Assembly: GCA_023433685.1 (NCBI GenBank)
Contig: JAEYUD010000093.1
Span: forward strand, 1 to 5,886
Direction: 5' to 3'
DNA: 5,886 nt
Origin: Bacteroidota bacterium
Lineage (GTDB): Bacteria; Bacteroidota; Ignavibacteria; Ignavibacteriales; Ignavibacteriaceae
Position numbers and translations under genes: made by a program. How positions within the stretch are numbered: the first letter of the stretch is position 1; every line of letters begins with the position of its first letter. The notes under the pieces are model-generated. The model was given only the letters and a program-made list of their open reading frames with translations, did no database searches and was not told the DNA's origin. Shown here in pieces: positions 1 through 5,886 of the stretch.

Positions 1-1
1 T

Positions 2-1414
2 CTTGTGGCGGAGGGTGATGAAGAGGTTTCCGCAAAATACGGGTATGAACCGGGTACAGCTGATGACCGTGAGACGATTTATATTGACAGAAGAAATACA
101 GTTAACGAGATAATCTCGGAAGTTGAGTATGAGGATACATCAAAAGGAAGATTCTTCAACAAACTCGGTTCCTACGCGCTTAATCCGGTAACCGGTCTCC
201 CAATACTTGCCTTCATGCTTGTGATACTCTACTACCTTATCGGCGATGTTGTGGCACAGCAAGTGGTCGGTTTCACCGAAGATGTGGTTGGCAAGAAGTA
301 CTTTGAATTTTACAGCAAGAAGTTAGTAAGCGAATTTGCTGCGGTTGATATCAAAGTTGACCATCTTGACGCTGACGGGAAGCCGGAAGCATCAAACACT
401 TTCTCATTCAAAGAAGGTTTAAGGTATAATCAGCCCCAAAAACTCGCATTCGAACAAGCAGCCTCAAACAAGGATTCTGATGTTCATTTCGATTTCAAGA
501 ATCCGTTGATGAAACTCTTCTTCGGTGAGTTCGGCGTTTTCAGCATGACGATAACCTACCTTCTGTTCCTTCTTTTACCTCTCGTGATAGCATTTTACTT
601 TGTGATGGCAATTCTTGAAGATTCGGGTTATCTCCCTCGTTTGGCGACGATGATGGACAGGTCACTCTCACGCATCGGACTGAACGGAAGGGCTATAATT
701 CCGATTCTTCTCGGTTTCGGATGTGTCACCATGGCAACCATCACTACCAGGATTCTGGGTACCGAGAGGGAAAAAACCATCGCGACCGCCATACTTCAGT
801 TTGTTATTCCATGTTCGGCACAGTTGGCAGTGATCGCGGTTCTCGCGGGAAGTGCAGGACCGGCCGCGGTTTTAGTATATGGTTCGGTGATTGTGGCGAT
901 GATGCTCACAGTATCAACGGTTCTCCACAAGTTATTACCAGGACAGAGTTCACCTCTCTTGATCGATCTTCCGATGATGAGGATCCCAAGATTCGACAAT
1001 ATTCTGAAAAAGACCTGGCACAGAACAATAGGATTTATGAAAGAAGCCGCCCTTTGGTTCTTTATCGGTGCCCTCGCGGTTGGGCTGATGGAAGTCACGG
1101 GGTTGTTACAGATATTTACAGGCTGGCTTGAGCCTCTTACAGTAAACTGGCTGAAGCTGCCGTCAGAGGCATCAGTTGCTTTTGTAATGGGTACAGTAAG
1201 GCGTGACTTTGGTGGAGCGGGGCTTTACGATCTGGCACTCTCACCAATGCAGGTAGCGGTTTCACTCATTGTTATCACACTTTTCGTTCCATGCATCGCT
1301 TCATTCATGGTGATGCTTAAAGAACGGGGCTGGAAAGAGGGCTTTGCCATCTGGATCAGCGCCTGGGTAATAGCATTTTTTGTAGGCGGTCTCACCGCCA
1401 TGGTAGTCATCTAA
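2..1414 (+). CDS. feoB: Ferrous iron transporter FeoB, membrane domain (5' end outside window)
   Basis: This is the C-terminal, membrane-embedded part of the GTP-driven Fe2+ importer of the inner membrane. The frame is open to the left edge, so the GTG at 5 is an internal valine, not a start; the N-terminal GTPase domain lies upstream. Counting that valine as residue 1, a helical linker (about 20-55) leads to a first membrane segment (61-82). An external loop (about 85-175) is followed by a segment entering the conserved EDSGYLPR stretch (205-212). The first gate motif is GFGCVTMAT (237-245) and PCSAQLAV lies at 269-276. The second gate half contains RRDFGGAGLYDL (399-410) and LFVPCIASF (426-434). 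This motif set marks the FeoB subtype with TMAT and SAQL instead of the E. coli NVPAIMATR and SARLP. The external loop is longer than I know for the family. The next gene starts 16 bases later, suggesting one operon. The family call is secure; the loop is discussed separately. Confidence 0.95.
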   Translation, partial: LVAEGDEEVSAKYGYEPGTADDRETIYIDRRNTVNEIISEVEYEDTSKGRFFNKLGSYALNPVTGLPILAFMLVILYYLIGDVVAQQVVGFTEDVVGKKYFEFYSKKLVSEFAAVDIKVDHLDADGKPEASNTFSFKEGLRYNQPQKLAFEQAASNKDSDVHFDFKNPLMKLFFGEFGVFSMTITYLLFLLLPLVIAFYFVMAILEDSGYLPRLATMMDRSLSRIGLNGRAIIPILLGFGCVTMATITTRILGTEREKTIATAILQFVIPCSAQLAVIAVLAGSAGPAAVLVYGSVIVAMMLTVSTVLHKLLPGQSSPLLIDLPMMRIPRFDNILKKTWHRTIGFMKEAALWFFIGALAVGLMEVTGLLQIFTGWLEPLTVNWLKLPSEASVAFVMGTVRRDFGGAGLYDLALSPMQVAVSLIVITLFVPCIASFMVMLKERGWKEGFAIWISAWVIAFFVGGLTAMVVI

Positions 1415-1430
1415 CCCCGCGGGCGCGAGC

Positions 1431-2144
1431 ATGGTAAAATCAGAATATCCGATCTATTGGGAGAAGAACAGTTTCAGCATAAAGATATTTTGCTCGATAC
1501 CAGCTATTGCCACAGGGATTCTGGTGCGCGCCGGTGAGTCGAAGATTGTCATCGATCCCGGTGATGGTATCCTGAGGGATCTTAACGAGGAACTTGAGAC
1601 TGAGGAAATCCTTTCGATAACCGACGTTTTCATCACCCACGGGCATCACGACCATGTCGGGGGTGTGTGGGCGTTGCTTACCTATTTAAGAGTAATGCGC
1701 AAAAGATCACCCCTGAATATCTGGTATCCTGAAGGATGTCCGGAGATCGAGAGTATTTATGGCGCGTTCAGAACAGTATATTCCAACAGCACACCTTACT
1801 CTATCATTCTCCGTCCGGTAATGGACTTTAAGAGATTCGTGAGAAGAGGTGTGGCTATCAACCCTTTTCCGGTTAAACACAGTGAAATAACAGGAAGTGG
1901 CACCGAAACAAGGCTTGTACCCGCGCTGGGATACAAACTCACCTGGAACGGCACAAAGATTTGTTACGGTGGCGACACTGCATACTGTCCGGAGCTTGTA
2001 AAACATGCCAGGGGAGCCGACCTCGCCATACTCGAAGCGGGTGATGACGAGGAAAGTGTACCGGGCATGCACATGACCATGGAAGAAGCAGAGGCGATCG
2101 GCAGGTCAGCCAAAGAATTTTTCCTTGTACATGTTCCTCAATAG
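1431..2144 (+). CDS. MBL-fold metallo-hydrolase, RNase Z-like
   Basis: A 237-residue cytoplasmic enzyme of the metallo-beta-lactamase superfamily, without signal peptide. The metal site is complete: Asp42 in IDPGDG, HxHxDH at 70-75 (HGHHDH), His150 in PVKHS, Asp182 in GGDTAY, and a final His234. HMT at 214-216 matches the HxT element seen in RNase Z-like proteins, which places it nearer to the RNase Z/ElaC branch than to true beta-lactamases. It is shorter than a typical RNase Z (about 300 residues) and stops three residues after the last metal ligand, so tRNA 3' processing is not assured; another phosphodiesterase or hydrolase role is equally possible. The ATG at 1431 is the only good start in frame. 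It has no convincing Shine-Dalgarno (GCGCGAGC precedes it) and lies 16 bases after the feoB stop, so translation is probably coupled to feoB. Fold and metal site are secure; substrate is unknown. Confidence 0.85.
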   Translation: MVKSEYPIYWEKNSFSIKIFCSIPAIATGILVRAGESKIVIDPGDGILRDLNEELETEEILSITDVFITHGHHDHVGGVWALLTYLRVMRKRSPLNIWYPEGCPEIESIYGAFRTVYSNSTPYSIILRPVMDFKRFVRRGVAINPFPVKHSEITGSGTETRLVPALGYKLTWNGTKICYGGDTAYCPELVKHARGADLAILEAGDDEESVPGMHMTMEEAEAIGRSAKEFFLVHVPQ

Positions 2145-2186
2145 ACCTTTATTTTAGGTCGATCTTTATTTCTTTTTTTTCCTTTC
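2144..2186 (+). terminator. Weak candidate terminator after the MBL hydrolase gene
   Basis: GACCT (2144-2148) and AGGTC (2156-2160) form a 5-bp stem with a 7-base loop, starting at the last base of the stop codon. A T-rich tract follows, including eight T in a row at 2173-2180. The stem is short and AT-rich in its loop, and the T run begins several bases beyond it, so termination would be inefficient. It fits a boundary between the feoB-MBL pair and the propeller-esterase pair. I saw no clear promoter in the remaining 2187-2209. Confidence 0.35.
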
Positions 2187-2198
2187 AATCCCAAAACC

Positions 2199-2202
2199 GG
2201 AG
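2199..2202 (+). promoter_or_regulatory. Shine-Dalgarno site of the propeller gene
   Basis: GGAG lies 7 bases before the ATG at 2210. It supports that start, which also gives a proper signal peptide. This contrasts with the MBL gene upstream and the esterase gene downstream, which lack a clear site and seem to depend on coupling. Confidence 0.6.
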
Positions 2203-2209
2203 CAAAATA

Positions 2210-3259
2210 ATGAAGAGCCTCTTGACTCTTTTACTTATGATTGGCTTTACTGTAACCACATTTTCACAAAGCAACCCCGACATGACATTTTCCGGGGAGA
2301 AGCGCCTTAAGAACCTCAGGATGCTTACCGATGGTGGAGAGAACGCTGAAGCATATCTTTCTTTCGATAACTCAAAACTGATCTTCCAGGCAAAAACCGG
2401 TGATCTGAAGTGCGATCAGATATTCACAATGAATATCGACGGAAGCAATAAAAAAATGGTTTCCAACGGATTTGGCAGGACTACATGTTCTTATTTCCTC
2501 CCGGGTGACTCAAACATAATCTACGCGAGTACATACATCACAGACCACGAATGCCCAAAGAATCCTGACTTCTCAAAAGGATATGTTTGGAAACTTTACG
2601 ATGAGTATGAAATTTTCATAGCCAGTGCTGATGGAAGCAATATCAAGCAGGTAACAAATAACAATTCGTATGATGCAGAAGCAACTGTATCACCAAAAGG
2701 CGATAAAGTTGTTTTCACTTCACTTCGCGACGGTGATCCGGAGCTTTACTTGATGAACATAGATGGCAGCAACCAGACCCGGATAACCTTTGAAAAAGGT
2801 TATGATGGCGGCGCGTTCTTCTCACCTGATGGATCGAAACTCGTATTCAGGGCAAGCAGACCAAAAACTGAAAAAGAACTTCAGGATTATGACGAACTGG
2901 TAAAAGATAAACTTGTGAGACCCGGTGCCCTTGAAATCTTTGTTATTGATACCGACGGCAAGAACATGAAGCAGGTGACCAATTTCGGCAAAGCAAGTTT
3001 TGCCCCTTACTTCCATCCTGATGGTAAAAGAATAATCTTCTGTTCAAATGCCCTTAGCAAAGACCCCCGTAACTTCGATCTTTACATGGTTAATGTTGAC
3101 GGGTCCGGACTTGAACAGATAACCTTCAACGAGACATTTGACGGTTTCCCCATGTTCACGAAAGATGGGAAACACCTTGTATTCTCCTCGAACCGTTTCA
3201 ATAAAACCAAGGGTGACACCAACGTTTTTATAGCTGACTGGATCGAAAACGTAGAGTAG
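2210..3259 (+). CDS. Exported TolB-like six-bladed beta-propeller (PD40) protein
   Basis: A 349-residue exported protein. Residues 1-20 form a signal peptide (KS, then a hydrophobic core, ending TTFSQ) with no lipobox cysteine, so it is probably periplasmic or secreted and not a lipoprotein. The rest is built from PD40 repeats of the type SPDGxxLVFxS followed by ELYxMNxDGSNxxxIT. Cores lie near residues 49-60, 95-107, 158-170, 203-215, 268-279 and 314-326; DGSN-like turns recur at 77-80, 141-144, 185-188, 249-252 and 297-300. This gives six blades, with an N-terminal strand (about 34-42, NLRMLTDGG) that can close the last blade. TolB's propeller has the same number of blades, but TolB's N-terminal domain is absent and no tol or pal gene is in view, so this is not TolB itself. 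Such propellers usually bind proteins or glycans and have no catalytic residues. It shares a tight operon with the esterase 4 bases downstream. Fold confident; ligand unknown. Confidence 0.85.
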   Translation: MKSLLTLLLMIGFTVTTFSQSNPDMTFSGEKRLKNLRMLTDGGENAEAYLSFDNSKLIFQAKTGDLKCDQIFTMNIDGSNKKMVSNGFGRTTCSYFLPGDSNIIYASTYITDHECPKNPDFSKGYVWKLYDEYEIFIASADGSNIKQVTNNNSYDAEATVSPKGDKVVFTSLRDGDPELYLMNIDGSNQTRITFEKGYDGGAFFSPDGSKLVFRASRPKTEKELQDYDELVKDKLVRPGALEIFVIDTDGKNMKQVTNFGKASFAPYFHPDGKRIIFCSNALSKDPRNFDLYMVNVDGSGLEQITFNETFDGFPMFTKDGKHLVFSSNRFNKTKGDTNVFIADWIENVE

Positions 3260-3263
3260 AATA

Positions 3264-4151
3264 ATGAACTTCAAGAAAATTGTCCTCCTTTTACTTGTTC
3301 TTGGCTGGGGTGTTGCTCTTCCGCAGGATTCTGTAGTTCTGCGATTCTTTTCTCCAAAATACCCGTTTGAGCAGCTCGACCGTAGACCTGTGGATGCTTC
3401 AACTGTTATTAACACAGTATACGTCTACACGCCAAAAGGGTACAAATCGAGCGGAAAGAAATATCCGCTTGTCTACCTTCTGCACGGTTGGGCGGGGTCA
3501 TCGAAGGACTGGAAGAACAACTATGATGTTCAGAAATTGGCTGACAAATATGGAATGATCATAGTTTTGCCTGACGGTTACTATGATTCATGGTACGTGA
3601 ACAACACATCATCAAAAAAACTACAGTATGAATCGGCTTTCCGCAAGAGGATAGTTCCATGGATCGAGAAAAATTACCGTGTTGATACCAAAAACCGGTT
3701 CATCACCGGGCTAAGCATGGGAGGACATGGTGCCGTAACGTTTTATCTAAAAATGAACGGTTATTTCAGAGCTGCCGGCTCAATGAGTGGAATTCTTGAC
3801 ATAACCAAGTTCCCCGAGAATTGGGGTATCAGCAAGCAACTTGGAACGTTGAAGAAAAACAAGAAAACCTGGGAAAAAAACTCGGCTGTTCAGCTACTTA
3901 AAAGTTTTACTGGGAGGAAAGATAAACTGATGCTTTTTATCGCCTGTGGTAAAAAGGACTTCGCCTTTAAAGTGAATGAAAGTTTCAGCAAAGAGGCCCG
4001 TTCACTTAAAGTGCCGCTGATATATCTTTCCGATCAGGGGGATCATAACTGGGACTATTGGACATCCCACGTCGACCAGCAAATGCTGTTTTTTAGCCTG
4101 GTAGCGCAGGGGAAGAAACCCGATGAGATCAAGAAGATAATGAAGATATAG
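3264..4151 (+). CDS. Exported alpha/beta-hydrolase esterase (esterase D / CE1-like)
   Basis: A 295-residue secreted serine esterase of the Pfam Esterase (PF00756) type, the group that holds S-formylglutathione hydrolase, tributyrin esterases and CE1 acetyl- or feruloyl-esterases. Residues 1-20 are a signal peptide (NFKK, a leucine-rich core, ending VALPQ), which argues against the cytosolic S-formylglutathione hydrolase role. LLHGWAG (72-78) supplies the oxyanion region. The nucleophile is Ser151 in GLSMGGHGA (149-157). Asp232 in CGKKDF and His261 in GDHNWDYW complete the triad. SMSGILDI and ENWGI (173-189) resemble the family's core. It is a single domain, with no carbohydrate-binding module or sorting domain. 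The start lies 4 bases after the propeller gene's stop with no clear ribosome site, so the two are one transcription unit, probably translationally coupled. Carboxylester hydrolysis outside the cytoplasm is well supported; the natural ester (sugar acetyl, feruloyl or short acyl) cannot be told from sequence. Confidence 0.9.
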   Translation: MNFKKIVLLLLVLGWGVALPQDSVVLRFFSPKYPFEQLDRRPVDASTVINTVYVYTPKGYKSSGKKYPLVYLLHGWAGSSKDWKNNYDVQKLADKYGMIIVLPDGYYDSWYVNNTSSKKLQYESAFRKRIVPWIEKNYRVDTKNRFITGLSMGGHGAVTFYLKMNGYFRAAGSMSGILDITKFPENWGISKQLGTLKKNKKTWEKNSAVQLLKSFTGRKDKLMLFIACGKKDFAFKVNESFSKEARSLKVPLIYLSDQGDHNWDYWTSHVDQQMLFFSLVAQGKKPDEIKKIMKI

Positions 4152-4154
4152 AAT

Positions 4155-4183
4155 AAAAGGCTGCCCGCGGAGAGCAGCCTTTT
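4155..4183. terminator. Intrinsic terminator between convergent genes, probably bidirectional
   Basis: AAAAGGCTGC (4155-4164) pairs perfectly with GCAGCCTTTT (4174-4183), a 10-bp stem with a 9-base loop. On the + strand the T run continues to 4185 and, after one A, to 4189, giving a classic terminator for the esterase operon. On the - strand the stem ends in TTTT followed by ATT, a weaker but usable tail for the AbgT gene. It occupies most of the 44-base gap between the two stop codons. Confidence 0.85.
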
Positions 4184-4195
4184 TTATTTATTATC

Positions 4196-5722
4196 TCAAG
4201 GATAGTAAAGTTTTGAGCCGGGACCGAGAGGTAGATCAAAACTGACCCAGCCGATAAGCAGCAGTGACCAAATAATGAAAAACACCACCGTATACGGGAG
4301 CATGGTTGAGATCAGGGTGCCAAGACCCGCGGTTTTATCATATCTTTGGATCATGGAAATGATGAGCGCGAAGTAAGACATCATTGGTGATATCACATTA
4401 GAAACACTGTCACCAACCCTGTAAGCCGCTTGAGTGAACTCCGGCGAATAACCGAGGAGCATGAACATTGGAATGAAGACGGGGGCCATTATAGCCCACT
4501 TCGCTGAAGCCGACCCCATGAAAAGATTCAATAATGCCGTCAGTATTACGAACATGATCATCAGGGGAATCTCACCGGGATTCAATGATTTAAGCAGTGT
4601 GGATCCTTCAACCGCAATGATAAGACCCAGATTCGACTTGTTAAAATAAGCTACGAACTGCGCGGCAAAGAAAACCAAAACCATGTAAGAACCAAGCGAT
4701 TCCATCGATTTCGCCATTCCCTTCATCGCGTCAGAGTCATTTTTTATCGTCTTTGCTCCGATCCCGTAAGCGAGTCCTGCAAGTGCTCCACCGATAAAGA
4801 TAATAGTTACAATCCCTGACATGAAAGGTGATTTCAGAATATCGTTCGTTTTCGGGTCGCGCAAGAAGCCATTCTCCGGCACGAGACCTGCAATAATCAC
4901 CACCGTAAGCGCGAATATGACACCGGTGGCATACCAAAGACCCTTCTTTTCAAGAGAGGTGAGGGATTTTAATTCCTCCGGTTTTTCGTCGCCAGAGTAT
5001 TTCCCGAGGCGCGGAGCCACTAATTTCTCCGTGACCCATGTTCCGGCGAGGGCGATAATAAAAGTGGAGGCAGCGAGAAAATAGTAATTTGCCGCGGGAT
5101 TAACCGAATATTGAGGATCGATAATGTGAGCGGCTTCCTGAGAGAGTCCGGCTAAAAGGGGATCGATCGTACCGAGGAGCAGATTGGCGCTGTAACCACC
5201 CGATACACCGGCGAAAGCGGCGGCAATTCCGAGTACCGGGTGCCTCCCCACAGCGAGAAAAATTATGGCTGCCAATGGGATAAGAAGCACATAACCCACT
5301 TCACTCGCCGCGTTCGACATTACACCGGAGAAGACGATCACGAACGTAAGGATGTTTTTTGGTGCCTTCAGAACCACCAATCTTAAAGCGGTACCCATCA
5401 ACCCGCTACCTTCGGCAACACCTATTCCAAGAAGTGCGACCAATACAGTGCCAAGCGGGGCAAATGAGGTGAAGTTTGTGACCATGGAAGTCAGGATATA
5501 ATGAAGCCCTTCGACCGAAAGCAGATTTACAGGCTTAATCATCTCCTCTTTCGCGGGGTGCATTACCTCAAGGCCAAGCCATGATGCCACACCTGAGGCA
5601 ACAACAATGACCATAGCGAACATTAGAAAAAGAGTGGCGGGGTGAGGGAGGAGGTTTCCTCCCTTTTCGATTATGTTGAGAAATTTATCCCAAACACCGG
5701 GGGAAGCAGTAATCTTGGACAT
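4196..5722 (-). CDS. AbgT-family transporter (p-aminobenzoyl-glutamate / MtrF-like)
   Basis: A 508-residue inner-membrane transporter of the usual AbgT family length. It opens with WDKFLNIIEKGGNLLPHP (11-28), typical of the family, followed by many hydrophobic segments. SGGYSANLLLGTIDPLLAGL (174-193) is the first conserved hairpin, with Asp187. FMGSASAKWAIMAPVF (401-416) and QAAYRVGDSVSN (431-442) form the second, with Trp409, Arg435 and Asp438. These residue types are those implicated in substrate and proton handling in MtrF and YdaH. E. coli AbgT imports p-aminobenzoyl-glutamate, whereas Neisseria MtrF and Alcanivorax YdaH have been described as exporters of sulfonamides and related aromatics. 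No abgA or abgB hydrolase gene is nearby, so direction and substrate stay open. The ATG at 5722 follows GGAG by 4 bases. The gene faces the esterase operon tail to tail and lies downstream of a histidine kinase gene on the same strand, separated by a large palindrome. The family call is very secure. Confidence 0.93.
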   Translation of the reverse strand: MSKITASPGVWDKFLNIIEKGGNLLPHPATLFLMFAMVIVVASGVASWLGLEVMHPAKEEMIKPVNLLSVEGLHYILTSMVTNFTSFAPLGTVLVALLGIGVAEGSGLMGTALRLVVLKAPKNILTFVIVFSGVMSNAASEVGYVLLIPLAAIIFLAVGRHPVLGIAAAFAGVSGGYSANLLLGTIDPLLAGLSQEAAHIIDPQYSVNPAANYYFLAASTFIIALAGTWVTEKLVAPRLGKYSGDEKPEELKSLTSLEKKGLWYATGVIFALTVVIIAGLVPENGFLRDPKTNDILKSPFMSGIVTIIFIGGALAGLAYGIGAKTIKNDSDAMKGMAKSMESLGSYMVLVFFAAQFVAYFNKSNLGLIIAVEGSTLLKSLNPGEIPLMIMFVILTALLNLFMGSASAKWAIMAPVFIPMFMLLGYSPEFTQAAYRVGDSVSNVISPMMSYFALIISMIQRYDKTAGLGTLISTMLPYTVVFFIIWSLLLIGWVSFDLPLGPGSKLYYP

Positions 5723-5726
5723 GACA

Positions 5727-5730
5727 CTCC
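5727..5730 (-). promoter_or_regulatory. Shine-Dalgarno site of the AbgT gene
   Basis: On the minus strand GGAG (within CCGGAG) sits 4 bases before the ATG whose first base is 5722. The spacing is slightly short but acceptable. It supports this first methionine over the next ones (residues 34 and 37), which lie inside the first membrane segment. Confidence 0.55.
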
Positions 5731-5740
5731 GGATTAATAT

Positions 5741-5803
5741 TTAAAATGAAAAACGCGTTATATTTACATTAATGCAAATATAACGCGTTAAGTTCATTTT
5801 TAA
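5741..5803. repeat. Large imperfect palindrome upstream of the AbgT gene (terminator or operator)
   Basis: The inner part, 5752-5789, is a 38-base palindrome centred between 5770 and 5771. The arms AACGCGTTATATTT (5752-5765) and AAATATAACGCGTT (5776-5789) match perfectly, and the centre CATTAATG (5767-5774) is itself palindromic; only the A5766/C5775 pair fails. An outer 8-bp arm (5743-5750 with 5793-5800), plus two more pairs after a one-base bulge, extends it to 63 bases. Read on the minus strand, the inner hairpin is followed by TTTCATTTT, so it could end the histidine kinase transcript. It also covers most of the 85-base gap before the AbgT start, so it may be an operator for that gene. 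The minus strand carries TATATTTG (5775-5782), which fits the Bacteroidota -7 element TAnnTTTG, but I see no matching upstream element. That the palindrome exists is certain; its role is not. Confidence 0.7.
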
Positions 5804-5807
5804 GTGA

Positions 5808-5886
5808 TCAGTCGCGGGGGGCTCTCACTGTAAAAGTTACCGTGGTTCCGGTGCCCACTTCACTTTCTATTTCGATGGACCCTCCC
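5808..5886 (-). CDS. Histidine kinase, C-terminal end of ATPase domain (partial)
   Basis: Reading leftward from the right edge, 25 codons end at a TGA (5808-5810). They give GGSIEIESEVGTGTTVTFTV followed by RAPRD. This is the typical end of a HATPase_c domain: the last strands and the G2-type GTGTT loop that contacts ATP in sensor histidine kinases. Everything else, including the sensor, the phospho-accepting His and the N and G1 boxes, lies outside the window, so the signal sensed and the partner regulator cannot be stated. It lies upstream of the AbgT gene on the same strand, but the palindrome between them suggests the two are not simply co-transcribed. An anti-sigma kinase or another GHKL ATPase is a less likely alternative. 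Confidence 0.8.
   Translation of the reverse strand, partial: GGSIEIESEVGTGTTVTFTVRAPRD

Noticed and set aside
5..7. GTG as a start codon of a 469-residue protein
   Set aside because: The frame is open to the window edge and the residues from here match the middle of FeoB, so this is an internal valine of a truncated gene.
721..1131. Second + frame reading frame of 136 codons inside feoB
   Set aside because: It lies wholly within feoB, its translation is rich in Arg, His and Ser with no recognisable domain, and the feoB frame is clearly the coding one.
1416..1423. CCCGCGGG palindrome between feoB and the MBL gene
   Set aside because: It is only 8 bases with no loop or T tract, too short to be a terminator and expected by chance in a GC-rich spacer.
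1707..2072. Minus-strand reading frame of 121 codons inside the MBL gene
   Set aside because: It is antisense to a gene with a complete metal-binding motif set, has no ribosome site and no family resemblance.
2210..3259. Assignment of the propeller protein as TolB of the Tol-Pal system
   Set aside because: The TolB N-terminal domain is missing and no tolA, tolQ, tolR or pal gene is present; only the propeller fold is shared.
3044..3415. Minus-strand reading frame spanning the propeller-esterase junction
   Set aside because: It is antisense to both genes and its composition reads as a shadow; the two + genes account for all the sequence.
3264..4151. Assignment of the esterase as S-formylglutathione hydrolase
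   Set aside because: The catalytic motifs are shared, but the clear signal peptide and lack of a formaldehyde dehydrogenase gene argue for a secreted esterase.

Overview
This window most likely comes from a Gram-negative bacterium of the Bacteroidota/Ignavibacteriota/Chlorobiota side of the tree. The support is indirect: the FeoB is of the GCxTMAT / PCSAQL subtype, one exported protein has a signal peptide ending in FSQ, and a PD40 propeller is paired with a secreted esterase. The sequence cannot fix the taxonomy. Base composition and coding style look uniform, and I see no mobile element, CRISPR array, tRNA or rRNA.

Layout. (1) From the left edge to 1414 (+) is the membrane part of the ferrous iron transporter FeoB; its GTPase domain lies upstream, outside the window. 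(2) Sixteen bases later, 1431-2144 (+) encodes a metallo-beta-lactamase-fold hydrolase of the RNase Z-like kind, probably co-transcribed with feoB. (3) A short T-rich gap (2145-2209) with a weak terminator-like hairpin precedes a second pair: an exported six-bladed PD40/TolB-like propeller protein (2210-3259) and, 4 bases later, an exported alpha/beta-hydrolase esterase (3264-4151). (4) A strong hairpin at 4155-4183 separates this rightward block from a convergent gene. (5) 4196-5722 (-) is a complete AbgT-family transporter. (6) A 63-base imperfect palindrome at 5741-5803 fills most of the gap upstream of it. (7) At the right edge, 5808-5886 (-) is the last 25 codons of a histidine kinase.

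How the genes work together. FeoB imports Fe2+ across the inner membrane; the downstream hydrolase has an unknown substrate. The propeller and esterase look like a two-gene secreted unit, whose domain pair resembles the propeller-plus-hydrolase layout of S9 peptidases. The AbgT protein exchanges an aromatic or folate-related small molecule. None of its usual E. coli partners (abgA, abgB) is visible, so import versus efflux is open.

Most of the window is ordinary. The features most worth a second look are the large palindrome before the AbgT gene, a roughly 50-residue extra segment in the first external loop of FeoB, and the propeller-esterase pair.
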